NCBI RefSeq assembly: GCF_001042905.1
Contig: NZ_JYLB01000014.1
Coordinates: 1 to 64,000 of the forward strand
Source: Pseudomonas lini
GTDB lineage: Bacteria > Pseudomonadota > Gammaproteobacteria > Pseudomonadales > Pseudomonadaceae
Reading direction: 5' to 3'
Length of the DNA: 64,000 bases
In this document: piece after piece, positions 44,389 through 53,606 of the stretch
How the letters are laid out: each line of letters begins with the position of its first letter
How positions within the stretch are numbered: position 1 is the stretch's first letter
The notes under the pieces: generated by a model
What the model was told of the DNA's origin: nothing
What the model saw: the letters and a program-made list of their open reading frames with translations, nothing else
Database searches by the model: none
Made by a program: the position numbers and the translations under genes

Positions 44389-45414
44389 ATGACCGATCAC
44401 GCGTTGCTTCTGGTCAACCTGGGTTCACCTGCTTCCACCTCGGTGGCAGATGTGCGCAGCTACCTCAATCAATTTCTGATGGACCCGTATGTGATCGACC
44501 TGCCGTGGCCGGTGCGGCGTTTGCTGGTGTCGTTGATTCTGATCAAGCGCCCAGAGCAATCGGCCCACGCTTACGCGTCGATCTGGTGGGCGGACGGCTC
44601 GCCACTGGTGGTGCTCAGCCGTCGTCTGCAACGGGCCATGACCGCGCAGTGGACCCACGGGCCGGTGGAACTGGCGATGCGCTACGGCGAGCCATCCATT
44701 GAGTCGACGCTGGTTCGCCTGGCGGCTCAGGGGCACAAAAAAATCACCCTGGCGCCGCTCTATCCGCAGTTCGCCGACAGCACCGTGACCACGGTGATCG
44801 AAGAAGCCAAGCGAGTGGTGCGGGAGAAGAAACTCGACGTGCAGTTCTCGATTCTCCAGCCGTTCTACGATCAGCCGGAATACCTCGATGCCCTGGTGGC
44901 CAGCGCTACGCCATATTTGCAGCAGGATTACGATCACCTGCTACTGAGCTTTCATGGTTTGCCGGAGCGGCATCTGACCAAGATCGACCCCACCGGTCAC
45001 CATTGCTTTAAAAGCGAAAATTGCTGTCAGAACGCTTCACCGGAAGTATTAGCCACTTGCTACCGCGCTCAGTGCCTGCGCACTGCGTCAGAGTTTGCCA
45101 AGCGCATGGGCCTGCCGGACGGCAAGTGGTCGGTGTCGTTCCAGTCGCGTCTGGGCCGGGCCAAGTGGATCGAACCCTACACCGAAGCGCGCCTCGATGA
45201 GTTGGCCAAAAGCGGCGTGAAGAAAGTCCTGGTGATGTGCCCGGCGTTCGTCGCCGATTGCATCGAAACCCTGGAAGAGATTGGTGATCGCGGGAAGGAG
45301 CAGTTCCTCGAAGCGGGAGGGGAGGAGTTGGTGCTGGTGCCATGCCTCAACGATGATCCGCAGTGGGCCAAGGCGTTGAACGCATTGTGTGAACGGGCGC
45401 CGTTGGCGCTTTAA
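44389..45414 (+). CDS. hemH: Ferrochelatase
   Basis: A 341-residue enzyme that inserts Fe2+ into protoporphyrin IX, the last step of protohaem synthesis. The conserved 'LLSFHGLPERHL' with the metal His, 'SFQSRLGRAKWIEPYT' and 'CPAFVADCIETLEEI' are present. The chain carries cysteines at 'CFKSENCCQNAS' near residue 210. The REPIN at 45418 follows. Confidence 0.95.
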   Translation: MTDHALLLVNLGSPASTSVADVRSYLNQFLMDPYVIDLPWPVRRLLVSLILIKRPEQSAHAYASIWWADGSPLVVLSRRLQRAMTAQWTHGPVELAMRYGEPSIESTLVRLAAQGHKKITLAPLYPQFADSTVTTVIEEAKRVVREKKLDVQFSILQPFYDQPEYLDALVASATPYLQQDYDHLLLSFHGLPERHLTKIDPTGHHCFKSENCCQNASPEVLATCYRAQCLRTASEFAKRMGLPDGKWSVSFQSRLGRAKWIEPYTEARLDELAKSGVKKVLVMCPAFVADCIETLEEIGDRGKEQFLEAGGEELVLVPCLNDDPQWAKALNALCERAPLAL

Positions 45415-45417
45415 AAG

Positions 45418-45483
45418 CATCGCGGGCAAGCCCGCTCCCACAAGGTCAGCGCAATACCTGTGGGAGCGGGCTTGCCCGCGATG
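45418..45483. repeat. REPIN (CGCGGGCAAGCCCGCTCCCACA type)
   Basis: Inverted REP pair immediately after hemH and before the convergent uraA; may double as a terminator. Confidence 0.88.
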
Positions 45484-45500
45484 GCGTTCTTGAGACCTGC

Positions 45501-46775
45501 TTAGATCAGCGGCTCTTCCGCCTGCTTGTGCTTCCAGCTGTCATGGCCCGGCAGCAACAGGTTCAACGCAATCGCCACCACCGCGCACAGCGCGATGCCT
45601 TTGAGGCCGAAATCGTCCGGGCCGGTGCCGGTGCCGACCAGCACACCGCCAATCCCGAACACCAGCGTCACCGAGACAATCACCAGATTGCGTGCTTCAC
45701 CCAGGTCGATCTTGTGGCGAATCATTGTGTTCATCCCCACCGCAGCGATCGAACCGAACAACAGGCAGAGAATCCCGCCCATCACTGGCACAGGGATGCT
45801 TTGCAGCAGGGCACCGAACTTGCCGATGAACGCCAGGCTGATCGCAAAGATCGCCGCCCAGGTCATGATTTTCGGGTTGTAGTTTTTGGTCAGCATCACC
45901 GCGCCAGTCACTTCAGCGTAGGTGGTGTTGGGTGGGCCGCCGAACAGACCGGCCGCGGTGGTGGCAATGCCATCGCCGAGCAAGGTGCGATGCAGGCCGG
46001 GCTTCTTCAAATAATCGCGACCAGTCACGCTACCCACTGCAATCACGCCGCCGATGTGCTCAATGGCCGGGGCCAGGGCTACCGGAACGATGAACAGAAT
46101 CGCCTGCCAGTTGAATTCCGGCGCCGTGAACTGTGGAATCGCGAACCACGGTGCAGCAGCAATCTTCGCGGTGTCGACCACCCCGAAATAGAACGCCATG
46201 GCGAAACCCACCAACACGCCGGAGATGATCGGCACCAGGCGGAAAATACCTTTGCCGAACACCGCGACAATCAAAGTGGTCAGCAGCGCCGGCATCGAGA
46301 TCAACATCGCCGTCTGGTAAGGAATCAGTTCGGTACCGTCGCCGGCCTTGCCCATCGCCATGTTGGCGGCGATCGGCGCCATGGCCAGGCCGATGGAGAT
46401 GATCACCGGACCAATCACCACCGGTGGCAACAGGCGATCGATGAACCCGGTGCCTTTGATCTTCACGGCAAGGCCGAGGAAGGTGTAGACGAAACCCGCC
46501 GCCATCACACCGCCCATGGTCGCCGCGAGGCCAAACTGGCCCTTGGCGAGAATGATCGGCGTGATGAAGGCAAAGCTCGAGGCGAGGAACACCGGCACCT
46601 GACGCCCGGTGACGATCTGGAACAGAATCGTCCCCAAACCCGCGGTGAACAGCGCCACGTTCGGGTCGAGGCCGGTAATCAACGGCATCAACACCAGGGC
46701 ACCAAAGGCCACGAACAGCATCTGTGCACCCGACAGCACTGTGCGCCAGAGCGGATCGTTGAACTCTTGCTGCAT
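45501..46775 (-). CDS. uraA: Uracil:H+ symporter
   Basis: A 424-residue, 14-helix NCS2 (NAT) transporter. Helix motifs: 'ASSFAFITPIILAKGQFGLAATMGG', 'APAIEHIGGVIAVG' (with the conserved Glu-His) and 'GLFGGPPNTTYAEV'. ATG 46775 follows AGGA; a TTG at 46781 lies inside the upp stop overlap. It starts 2 bases after upp, so upp-uraA is a salvage operon. Confidence 0.93.
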   Translation of the reverse strand: MQQEFNDPLWRTVLSGAQMLFVAFGALVLMPLITGLDPNVALFTAGLGTILFQIVTGRQVPVFLASSFAFITPIILAKGQFGLAATMGGVMAAGFVYTFLGLAVKIKGTGFIDRLLPPVVIGPVIISIGLAMAPIAANMAMGKAGDGTELIPYQTAMLISMPALLTTLIVAVFGKGIFRLVPIISGVLVGFAMAFYFGVVDTAKIAAAPWFAIPQFTAPEFNWQAILFIVPVALAPAIEHIGGVIAVGSVTGRDYLKKPGLHRTLLGDGIATTAAGLFGGPPNTTYAEVTGAVMLTKNYNPKIMTWAAIFAISLAFIGKFGALLQSIPVPVMGGILCLLFGSIAAVGMNTMIRHKIDLGEARNLVIVSVTLVFGIGGVLVGTGTGPDDFGLKGIALCAVVAIALNLLLPGHDSWKHKQAEEPLI

Positions 46776-46777
46776 GC

Positions 46778-47416
46778 TCAAGCGTCCTTCTGCTTGGTGC
46801 CGAAGATCTTGTCACCGGCATCGCCCAAGCCTGGGATGATGTAACCGTGTTCGTTGAGTTTTTCGTCAATGGAAGCGGTGTAGATCATCACGTCCGGGTG
46901 AGCTTTTCCTACAGCGGCGATGCCTTCAGGAGCAGCCACCAGGACCATCGCACGGATGTCCTTGCAGCCGGCCTTTTTCAGCAAATCAATGGTGGCGACC
47001 ATGGAGCTGCCGGTGGCGAGCATCGGGTCGATGATCATCGCCAGGCGTTCGTCGATTTCCGGTACCAGTTTTTCCAGGTAGGTGTGGGCCTGCAGGGTTT
47101 GTTCGTTGCGGGCCACGCCCACGGCGCTGACTTTGGCGCCTGGGATCAGGCTCAGCACGCCTTCGAGCATGCCGATACCGGCACGCAGGATCGGCACCAC
47201 GGTAATTTTCTTGCCGGCGATTTTCTCCACCGATACCGTGCCGCACCAGCCTTCGATGTCGTAGCTTTCCAGCGGCAGGTCTTTGGTGGCTTCATAGGTC
47301 AGCAAGGCACCGACTTCCTGAGCGAGCTCACGGAAATTCTTCGTGCTAATGTCGGCGCGGCGCATAAGGCCAAGTTTATGGCGGATCAGCGGATGGCGGA
47401 TCTCGAGGATGGGCAT
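46778..47416 (-). CDS. upp: Uracil phosphoribosyltransferase
   Basis: A 212-residue enzyme converting uracil + PRPP to UMP. The PRPP loop 'MIDPMLATGSSMVATIDLL' and the uracil-binding C-terminal 'YTASIDEKLNEHGYIIPGLGDAGDK' are canonical. ATG 47416 has GGAG at 8 bases. It diverges from hpt across a 165-base promoter region. Confidence 0.95.
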   Translation of the reverse strand: MPILEIRHPLIRHKLGLMRRADISTKNFRELAQEVGALLTYEATKDLPLESYDIEGWCGTVSVEKIAGKKITVVPILRAGIGMLEGVLSLIPGAKVSAVGVARNEQTLQAHTYLEKLVPEIDERLAMIIDPMLATGSSMVATIDLLKKAGCKDIRAMVLVAAPEGIAAVGKAHPDVMIYTASIDEKLNEHGYIIPGLGDAGDKIFGTKQKDA

Positions 47417-47581
47417 GGGAAAGGCTCCGGGGGCGGGCAAAAAAAACCGGCCCAGATTAATCTATCCGAGGGTGTTGTCCTATAGACATATAGAACGTTA
47501 GTCCACAAACGCTTGATCTGGCCGTGCGGGATGCGTACCTTTGCCCGCTTTTCCTTTGTCCGTCCCCCCTTGGAGAGCGCC

Positions 47582-48139
47582 ATGTCCGCTGATCTCGAGC
47601 ATATCCGTCAAATCATGCGAGAGGCTGACTGCCTGTACACCGAAGCTGAAGTCGAGGCGGCCATCGCCCGCGTCGGTGCACAAATCAACGATCAGCTGGC
47701 TGAAAGCAATCCGGTAGTGTTTTGCGTGATGAACGGTGGGCTGATTTTCTCCGGCAAGCTGCTGACCCATCTGAGCTTTCCGCTGGAAGCGTCCTACCTG
47801 CACGCCACCCGCTATCGCAACGAAACCAGCGGCGGCGACCTGTTCTGGAAAGCCAAGCCGGAAGTCTCGTTCATCGACCGTGACGTGCTGATCATCGACG
47901 ACATCCTCGATGAAGGTCACACCCTGGGCGCGATCATCGACTTCTGCAAACACGCTGGCGCCCGCGCCGTGCACACCGCCGTGCTGATCGACAAGGACCA
48001 CGACCGCAAGGCTCGCCCGGACCTGAAAGCCGATTTCGTCGGTCTGCCGTGCATCGACCGTTACATCTTCGGTTATGGCATGGACTACAAAGGCTACTGG
48101 CGTAACGCTAACGGGATTTTTGCTGTTAAAGGCATGTAG
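47582..48139 (+). CDS. hpt: Hypoxanthine-guanine phosphoribosyltransferase
   Basis: A 185-residue purine salvage enzyme. The PRPP motif 'VLIIDDILDEGHTLGAII' is intact. ATG 47582 has GGAG at 7 bases. It diverges from upp-uraA, so purine and pyrimidine salvage genes are side by side. Confidence 0.93.
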   Translation: MSADLEHIRQIMREADCLYTEAEVEAAIARVGAQINDQLAESNPVVFCVMNGGLIFSGKLLTHLSFPLEASYLHATRYRNETSGGDLFWKAKPEVSFIDRDVLIIDDILDEGHTLGAIIDFCKHAGARAVHTAVLIDKDHDRKARPDLKADFVGLPCIDRYIFGYGMDYKGYWRNANGIFAVKGM

Positions 48140-48156
48140 CCCGGCTATCCCCTTTC

Positions 48157-48322
48157 CTGTGGGAGCGGGCTTGTGTGGCGAGGGGGCTTGCCCCCGTTCG
48201 GCTGCGAAGCAGTCGTAAACCCGATCAATGCGGTGTGTCTGTCGACATGCGATTGCAGGTTTTGGGGCTGCTTCGCCGCCCAACGGGGGCAAGCCCCCTC
48301 GCCACAGCCACGCTCCCACAGG
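48157..48322. repeat. Nested REPIN: inner element inside an outer REP pair
   Basis: The outer REP halves are CCTGTGGGAGCGGGCTTG (48157-48174) and GCCACGCTCCCACAGG (48307-48322). Between them is a larger inverted repeat beginning TGTGGCGAGGGGGCTTGCCC and ending with its complement (48174-48305), with GGCTGCGAAGCAG/CTGCTTCGCCGCC inner arms. Confidence 0.75.
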
Positions 48323-48391
48323 GATCGGTGTCCACAGAAGAGTTTTCGTACACCCATGCTAGAGTGCTCGGCCCCGCCCCCGGAGCCTGTC

Positions 48392-48877
48392 ATGAGCCTT
48401 TTGATCCGCAGCTGCGCCACCCTGTTGCTGACCCTCAGCCTGCCCCTGGCCGCCGCCCCGTCGCCGATGCATGCGCAGTTTTTACCCCCGGACGACCTGA
48501 CCCTGCGTGACGCTGAACCCGAGCAGCAGCAACTGTTGCAGATCACCGAGTATTCGGTGGTGATCGGCAGCCAGCGCCAGTCCAACCAACAGCCGATCCC
48601 GGTTACATCGCCATTGCTGATCCGCCTCAAGGGCAAATCCTTGAACAAGGGCGCGACCATCAGCCAGGTGCTAGTCAACTTCGATGGCGAAAGCAAAAGC
48701 CTGAAAAAGCCGATCTACGACGAGAAGCGCAAGACTCTGACGCTGTTCTACCCAATGGCCCAATACCGGGTGGTGATCGATTTGTTGCGCAATGACACGG
48801 TGTATTGCCAGTTCCTCAGCTACGCCAACGGCCATGTCTGGGCCGATTTGCATACAGGCAGCGTTCGTCCGCGTTGA
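48392..48877 (+). CDS. Small secreted protein, unknown function
   Basis: A 161-residue protein with a signal peptide ('MSLLIRSCATLLLTLSLPLAAA', cleavage near residue 22). The mature part is beta-rich and has one cysteine. No family recognised. ATG 48392 has GGAG at 7 bases; the open frame upstream runs through the repeat and is not coding. Confidence 0.75.
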   Translation: MSLLIRSCATLLLTLSLPLAAAPSPMHAQFLPPDDLTLRDAEPEQQQLLQITEYSVVIGSQRQSNQQPIPVTSPLLIRLKGKSLNKGATISQVLVNFDGESKSLKKPIYDEKRKTLTLFYPMAQYRVVIDLLRNDTVYCQFLSYANGHVWADLHTGSVRPR

Positions 48878-48940
48878 GCCCGGCGCTAAGGCAGGGGTAA
48901 ACTGCCCGCCCCGTGAAATGTCTGCGAGCTGGAGTCGGCA

Positions 48941-49228
48941 ATGCGTAAAGATAAGAAGCAAGTGATTGGTGACGAGATCGGCGATGAGCAGATCAAGCTG
49001 TTCCTCGATTTTGAGCCGGTCGATGCCACTTCACCGTCGCTGCACAAACTGATCAAGGCGTACCGTGGCCTGCGCATCGATGACTTCGAGCGTTTTCTGA
49101 CGTTCTTTGTTGAAGCCGGCCTGGACCTGGATGGCAAGGATGAGCACGGCAATGACTTCGTCGCTCTGATCAAGGATCAGCGCAACGCGGCCGAGTACAT
49201 CGAGCTGATCAGCAAGGCTCGCGGTTAA
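48941..49228 (+). CDS. Small conserved cytoplasmic protein (PA4642 family)
   Basis: A 95-residue soluble protein with many charged residues ('MRKDKKQVIGDEIGDEQIKLFLDFE'). It matches in size and place the PA4642-type proteins that lie between hpt and mqo in Pseudomonas. Its middle 'RGLRIDDFERFLTFFVEAGLDLDGKDEHGNDFVALI' resembles ankyrin-like helices. The function is unknown. GGAG precedes ATG 48941. Confidence 0.8.
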   Translation: MRKDKKQVIGDEIGDEQIKLFLDFEPVDATSPSLHKLIKAYRGLRIDDFERFLTFFVEAGLDLDGKDEHGNDFVALIKDQRNAAEYIELISKARG

Positions 49229-49326
49229 GATCAAAAGATCGCAGCCTCGCTACGCTCGACAGCTCCTACAAATGGTTCGCTCATACCTGTAGGAGCTGTC
49301 GAGCGTAGCGAGGCTGCGATCTTTTC
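49229..49326. repeat. REPIN (GTAGGAGCTGTCGAGCGTAGCG type)
   Basis: Inverted pair with arms GATCAAAAGATCGCAGCCTC...AGCTCCTACA and their complement, directly after the PA4642-type gene. A variant of the 'GGAGCTGC..GCTGCGATC' class. Confidence 0.85.
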
Positions 49327-49334
49327 AGCGGCAC

Positions 49335-49374
49335 AAAAAAACGCCCCGCACTCAATGAGGACGGGGCGTTTTTT
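49335..49374. terminator. Terminator of mqo (bidirectional)
   Basis: AAAAAAACGCCCCG ... CGGGGCGTTTTTT, between the convergent PA4642-type gene and mqo. Confidence 0.9.
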
Positions 49375-49385
49375 ATGCGGCCGAA

Positions 49386-50894
49386 TCAAGCGTAGCTTTC
49401 GGTCTCGTTACTGGCTTCAACCAGTTCCAGCGCGACATTGTTGTGCGCATTGATCTTGCGATACAGCGCAGCGTCGGTTTCCAGAACCTTTTCCCGAGCC
49501 GGGAAGATTTCCGCCAGTTTGGCAGCCCATTCGCCTTTGGCTTTGTTCGGGAAGCATTTCTCGATCAGTTCCAGCATGATCGAAACAGTCACCGAAGCGC
49601 CTGGCGAAGCGCCAAGCAGGGCGGCAAGGGAACCGTCCTTGGCCGCGACCAGTTCGGTACCGAACTGCAGAACGCCGCCTTTCTTCGGGTCTTTCTTGAT
49701 GATCTGTACCCGTTGGCCGGCCACTTCCAGGCGCCAGTCTTCGGCTTTCGCTTCAGGGTAGAAACGACGCAGGGATTCCAGGCGCTGTTCCATCGACTGC
49801 ATCACTTCACTGACCAGGTACTTGGTCAGGTCCATGTTGTTTTTGGCCACCGCCAGCATCGGGCCGATGTTGCCGGCGCGAACCGACATCGGCAGGTCCA
49901 TGAACGAACCGTGCTTGAGGAACTTGGTGGTGAAACCGGCGTAAGGTCCGAACAGCAGGGACTTCTTGCCATCGACCACGCGGGTGTCCAGGTGCGGCAC
50001 GGACATCGGTGGCGAACCTACCGCAGCCTGGCTGTAGACCTTGGCCTGGTGGTGCTTGACCACTTCCGGGTTGTCGCAACGCAGCCATTGGCCGCTGATC
50101 GGGAAACCGCCGAAGCCTTTGCTTTCTTCGATGCCCGAAGCTTGCAACAGTGGCAGTGCCGCACCGCCGGCGCCAAGGAACACGAACTTCGCATCGACCT
50201 CACGGGTATTGCCGCTGTTGACGTCCTTGATGCTGACAGTCCAGCCACCGTTGTTACGCTTCAGGCCAGTCACACGCTTGCAGTACTTGACCTGGGCATC
50301 GGGTGCGCTGGTCAGGTGCTGGAGCAGTTGGTTGGTCAGGGCGCCGAAGTTGACGTCGGTGCCGTTCATCACGCGGGTGGCGGCGACAACTTCGTCAGCC
50401 GGGCGGCCCGGCATCATCAACGGCATCCACTCGGCCATGGTGGCCTTGTCTTCGGTGTATTCCATGTCCGAGAAGGCGTGGTGTTTGCTCAGTGTCTTGA
50501 AACGTTCCTTGAGGAAGGAGACGCCGTCGTCGCCCTGCACGAAGCTCAGGTGCGGCACCGGGCTGATGAACGACTTGCACGAGCCGAACGTGCCTTTCTT
50601 GGTCAGGTAGGACCAGAACTGCTTCGACACCTCGAACTGGGTGTTGATGTGCACGGCTTTCTTGATGTCGACGGTGCCGTCGGCGGCCTGTGGCGTGTAG
50701 TTCAGCTCACACAGCCCGGCGTGACCGGTACCGGCGTTGTTCCACGGATTGGAACTCTCCGCGGCACCGGAATCCATCAGCTCGACGACTTCCAGCTTGA
50801 TCGCGGGGTCGAGCTCTTTGAGCAGTACAGCAAGGGTGGCACTCATGATGCCGGCCCCAACCAGTACTACGTCGACTGCTTCGTTATGCGCCAT
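49386..50894 (-). CDS. mqo: Malate:quinone oxidoreductase
   Basis: A 502-residue membrane-associated FAD enzyme that oxidises malate and reduces quinone, replacing or supplementing NAD-malate dehydrogenase. 'DVVLVGAGIMSATLAVLLKEL' binds FAD, and 'NPWNNAGTGHAGLCELNYTP' and 'FLGAGGAALPLLQ' are typical of Mqo. Length is normal (~500). It is monocistronic. Pseudomonads carry two mqo genes; this position matches mqoB. Confidence 0.94.
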   Translation of the reverse strand: MAHNEAVDVVLVGAGIMSATLAVLLKELDPAIKLEVVELMDSGAAESSNPWNNAGTGHAGLCELNYTPQAADGTVDIKKAVHINTQFEVSKQFWSYLTKKGTFGSCKSFISPVPHLSFVQGDDGVSFLKERFKTLSKHHAFSDMEYTEDKATMAEWMPLMMPGRPADEVVAATRVMNGTDVNFGALTNQLLQHLTSAPDAQVKYCKRVTGLKRNNGGWTVSIKDVNSGNTREVDAKFVFLGAGGAALPLLQASGIEESKGFGGFPISGQWLRCDNPEVVKHHQAKVYSQAAVGSPPMSVPHLDTRVVDGKKSLLFGPYAGFTTKFLKHGSFMDLPMSVRAGNIGPMLAVAKNNMDLTKYLVSEVMQSMEQRLESLRRFYPEAKAEDWRLEVAGQRVQIIKKDPKKGGVLQFGTELVAAKDGSLAALLGASPGASVTVSIMLELIEKCFPNKAKGEWAAKLAEIFPAREKVLETDAALYRKINAHNNVALELVEASNETESYA

Positions 50895-51633
50895 TTAACG
50901 CGTCTCCAAAATCTGCAGCACCAAATTGTCGGCATAGCTGCCAGGAGTGACGGGGCGTGTCAGTGATGCCCCAGGTACCCATGGCCAGGATCGCCATGTC
51001 CGAATCTTCGCAATTTTTCGCAACTTCGACGGATGCATGCGGCCTGGCCTCAAGAGTCACATGAACTCATTTCGGCACGCGGCTGGCAATTCGACTTATG
51101 GTCGAGACATCCGTTTGTGCAACCAAATCCGTAGCGGACAGGCTTCAGGCTCCGGTGTTCGAGGAATACTCGGTCCTGTGTCGTTGGGCTGTTGTAGACG
51201 CTAATGGTGCATGTTCAGACGCAAAACTATTCATTGCTCGCCACACTCTTGTGAAGTTGTGAAAACCCGTTTTTTTCACGCTCTTTTGAAGACGTGAACC
51301 TCAAAAAAGGGCTGTCCCAGCCTGGCACCGTGCCCGGATGGATTGCCGCCATGGGATACATGACAAGCAAAACGGGCAAACAGCTCAGTGACCGAGCGTA
51401 ATGACAGCTCTGCAGATTCGCGAAAAGTGGTGTTTTTGCTTAGGGAACAGCAAGCGCGCCAGCTTCACTCGATCTGTGTGGGCGGCTCTCTGTGGGCGGT
51501 GCGGGGGTGTCAATACCGAGGCATTAACGATGCTGCGAGGCCCGATCAGGAGACGTCCTTATAATCGGGGGGAGATTGTAACGAAGAAACGCAGGGAAAT
51601 GGTCGTGTTTAATGACTTTTATTAGGCGTCCGG
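50895..51633. other. 739-base gap upstream of mqo
   Basis: No supported gene. It should contain the mqo promoter. The tandem TTGTGAAGTTGTGAAAA tract (51249-51265) and the inverted repeat TTCACG (51275-51280) / CGTGAA (51293-51298) lie 350-400 bases from mqo and could be regulator sites. Short frames here have no ribosome site and unlikely composition. Confidence 0.45.
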
Positions 51634-51867
51634 TCAGGTGGTCAACAGTTGTTGCGCACGCACACGTGGCTGGCGCTGGCTGACACGGGCGCTGGCGGGC
51701 AGGGGATGGTGCAGCCAGTTGAGGCGGATTTCTTCGATTTCGACCCAGCCATCGCCCATGGGCTGCAGGCTGCACTGTTTGAACGCCTGGCAGCGACCAT
51801 TGCGGTCGAGCAGGGCAAAGCAGCGATGCAGTGGGCGTGGCGCGAACATTGAGATGAGAAAACGCAT
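51634..51867 (-). CDS. Small basic protein, unknown function
   Basis: 77 residues, starting 'MRFLISMFAPRPLHRCFALLD' and ending in an Arg/Gln-rich tail. I recall similar short proteins in related pseudomonads but no assigned function. ATG 51867 has AAGG about 9 bases upstream; longer frames in this phase begin with unlikely sequence. Could be a short regulator or a nucleic-acid-binding protein given its charge, but this is a guess. Confidence 0.6.
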   Translation of the reverse strand: MRFLISMFAPRPLHRCFALLDRNGRCQAFKQCSLQPMGDGWVEIEEIRLNWLHHPLPASARVSQRQPRVRAQQLLTT

Positions 51868-52072
51868 GGCAAAGTACCTTGTGGGGTGACTGCTGTGAAG
51901 GTTGCCAGTGAGCCATGACGTGCATGTGTATGGGCGGTGACAGATGTGTGACAGGAACCGCACTGTGCCGGGTTTGTCAGAGATTTCAGTAATCGTTGCT
52001 GGACGCTAGTTCGCCGCAGTGGCGCACCGCTATACTGCGGGCCTGTTTGTGCCTGATTCTGGAGAGAAGAGC

Positions 52073-52657
52073 ATGTTGCAACGCCTGTTGTTCGGTTTGA
52101 TCACTGTGACCAGTTTGACCCTCGTCGGCTGCGCCCACAGCCCGCAACAACTGAACCCGGAACCCAAGCTGACAGCTCAGTTGGCACCGGTCGGCCGTGG
52201 TCAGCCGGTGGTGGTGCGTGTGGTGGACGGTCGTCCGTCGCCAACGCTGGGAACTCGTGGTGGTCTGTATCCGGAGACCAGTGCGATCACCGTGCAGGGC
52301 GCGCAGATTCTGCCGAAGTTGCAAGCTCAGGCTGAAGCGGCCGTGCGCTTGCTGGGCTTTACCCCGACGGCCAATGCGCTGAATGCACCGCAATTGACAG
52401 TGACCCTGGCCGAGCTGAAGTATCAGTCGCCCAAAGAGGGCATGTACGTGACTGAGGCAACGATTGGCGCGACATTCCGTTCGGATGTGCAGAATGCCAA
52501 CCGTCGTTACAGCGGTCGTTACGGTGCGTCGCTGGATCAGCGTTTTGGGATGGCGCCGAATCAGGAAACCAATACCAAGCTGGTCAGTGATGTGTTGAGT
52601 GATGCGTTGACCCGCTTGTTCAAGGACCCGACGATTGGTCAGGTGCTTGCCGAGTAA
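52073..52657 (+). CDS. YajG-family lipoprotein
   Basis: A 194-residue lipoprotein with lipobox LVGC (Cys20). 'VVVRVVDGRPSPTLGTRG' near residue 45 and the C-terminal 'NTKLVSDVLSDALTRLFKDPTI' match YajG. The role in the envelope is not known. ATG 52073 follows GGAGAGAAG. A terminator follows. Confidence 0.85.
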   Translation: MLQRLLFGLITVTSLTLVGCAHSPQQLNPEPKLTAQLAPVGRGQPVVVRVVDGRPSPTLGTRGGLYPETSAITVQGAQILPKLQAQAEAAVRLLGFTPTANALNAPQLTVTLAELKYQSPKEGMYVTEATIGATFRSDVQNANRRYSGRYGASLDQRFGMAPNQETNTKLVSDVLSDALTRLFKDPTIGQVLAE

Positions 52658-52677
52658 CGGTTTGCGGCTTGTTTAAA

Positions 52678-52712
52678 GAACCCGGTGTCAGTGATGGCAC
52701 CGGGTTTTTTTG
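52678..52712 (+). terminator. Terminator of the YajG-type gene
   Basis: Stem CCCGGTG / CACCGGG with a TCAGTGATGG loop, followed by TTTTTTTGTG. Confidence 0.88.
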
Positions 52713-52727
52713 TGCTCGCAGATCCAT

Positions 52728-52752
52728 TGTGGGAGCAAACCTGCTCACGATG
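52728..52752. repeat. Single REP copy (GTGGGAGCAAACCTGCTCACGATG type)
   Basis: One unpaired copy of a REP with a different core, next to a REPIN of another type. Confidence 0.7.
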
Positions 52753-52755
52753 CAC

Positions 52756-52917
52756 CTGTAGGAGCGAGGCTTGCCCGCGAAGACGGCCTGACAACCGGCC
52801 AATCCCTCGCAGATGCACACGATTCAATTATGTGATTCTGCTCGCAATGGTGGTGTGTCAGGCAACATCCACGTTGAATGTGAGAAAGCCTTCGCGGGCA
52901 AGCCTCGCTCCTACAGG
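52756..52917. repeat. REPIN (GTAGGAGCGAGGCTTGCCCGCGAAG type)
   Basis: Inverted REP copies at about 52756-52782 and 52890-52917 with a long ~107-base loop that has no gene. Confidence 0.82.
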
Positions 52918-52926
52918 GCAGGACGC

Positions 52927-53133
52927 TCAAGCCGCCTCCGAATAAAAATCCAGAACACTGACCCCCGTCAGCAAATCCGTCTCCGGCAAGTCCGCATGTT
53001 GATGCCCACCCAGCGCGCAATACACCAGCCAATGCCGGTCTTGTACGTTGAAGGCGAGGCTGCCGACTAAGGTTTGTTGTTCGTCGCTTGGGGCAATGAG
53101 GTAGAGGCGGTCCTGGTTTTCGGCGTGGAGCAT
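52927..53133 (-). CDS. Small protein, unknown function
   Basis: A 68-residue acidic protein ('MLHAENQDRLYLIAPSDEQQ'), probably a small beta-rich domain. There is only a weak ribosome site. It overlaps nothing and has plausible amino-acid composition, so I keep it at modest confidence. Confidence 0.5.
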   Translation of the reverse strand: MLHAENQDRLYLIAPSDEQQTLVGSLAFNVQDRHWLVYCALGGHQHADLPETDLLTGVSVLDFYSEAA

Positions 53134-53326
53134 GACGGGGTCCGTGTCGGTTTCGAGGGGCGACAGACTGGCGGATTCAGATGACGGCGCCGTGACACAG
53201 GACAGTAATCGGCTAAATGGTTTCGTTATTTGTCGGAAAGCCGGGGCAGGTCGGAGCGCTTTCGGTAGAATCCGCGCCGTGGTCGTCGGTCCGGCGTCTG
53301 CTACACCGGTTAGCCTGAGGTTTGTG

Positions 53327-53605
53327 ATGTCGCTGCAATTGATTTCGCTTCTTACTTCTCATCCCGCCAAATTGATCAACTTGCTGGCCTTGCTGTTCGC
53401 CTTCCCGGGCGGCTGGTTGCTGCACGCCACCCGTCGTCGCGAACAGCGCGCCATGGCCAGTATCGAGGCGCAGCGCCAAAGTCGTCCCAGTGAAGAGCCA
53501 ACGCTGGATTGGGCGACCCTGCGCATGAACCGGTTTTTCTACCGCTTCGGTTTCGCCTGCCTCGGGATGGCGTTGCTGGTGTCGTGGATCAGCACTCGCG
53601 TCTGA
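53327..53605 (+). CDS. Small inner-membrane protein
   Basis: 92 residues with two transmembrane segments ('LINLLALLFAFPGGWLLHA' at ~17-35 and 'FGFACLGMALLVSWIS' near 73-88) separated by a basic and acidic cytoplasmic loop. Found at this location in other pseudomonads as a hypothetical protein. ATG 53327 follows GAGG at 6-7 bases; the frame further upstream is not supported. Confidence 0.65.
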   Translation: MSLQLISLLTSHPAKLINLLALLFAFPGGWLLHATRRREQRAMASIEAQRQSRPSEEPTLDWATLRMNRFFYRFGFACLGMALLVSWISTRV

Positions 53606-53606
53606 A

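Noticed and set aside
49443..50966. 507-codon frame on the plus strand opposite mqo
   Set aside because: Antisense shadow of mqo, which is full length and has all family motifs.
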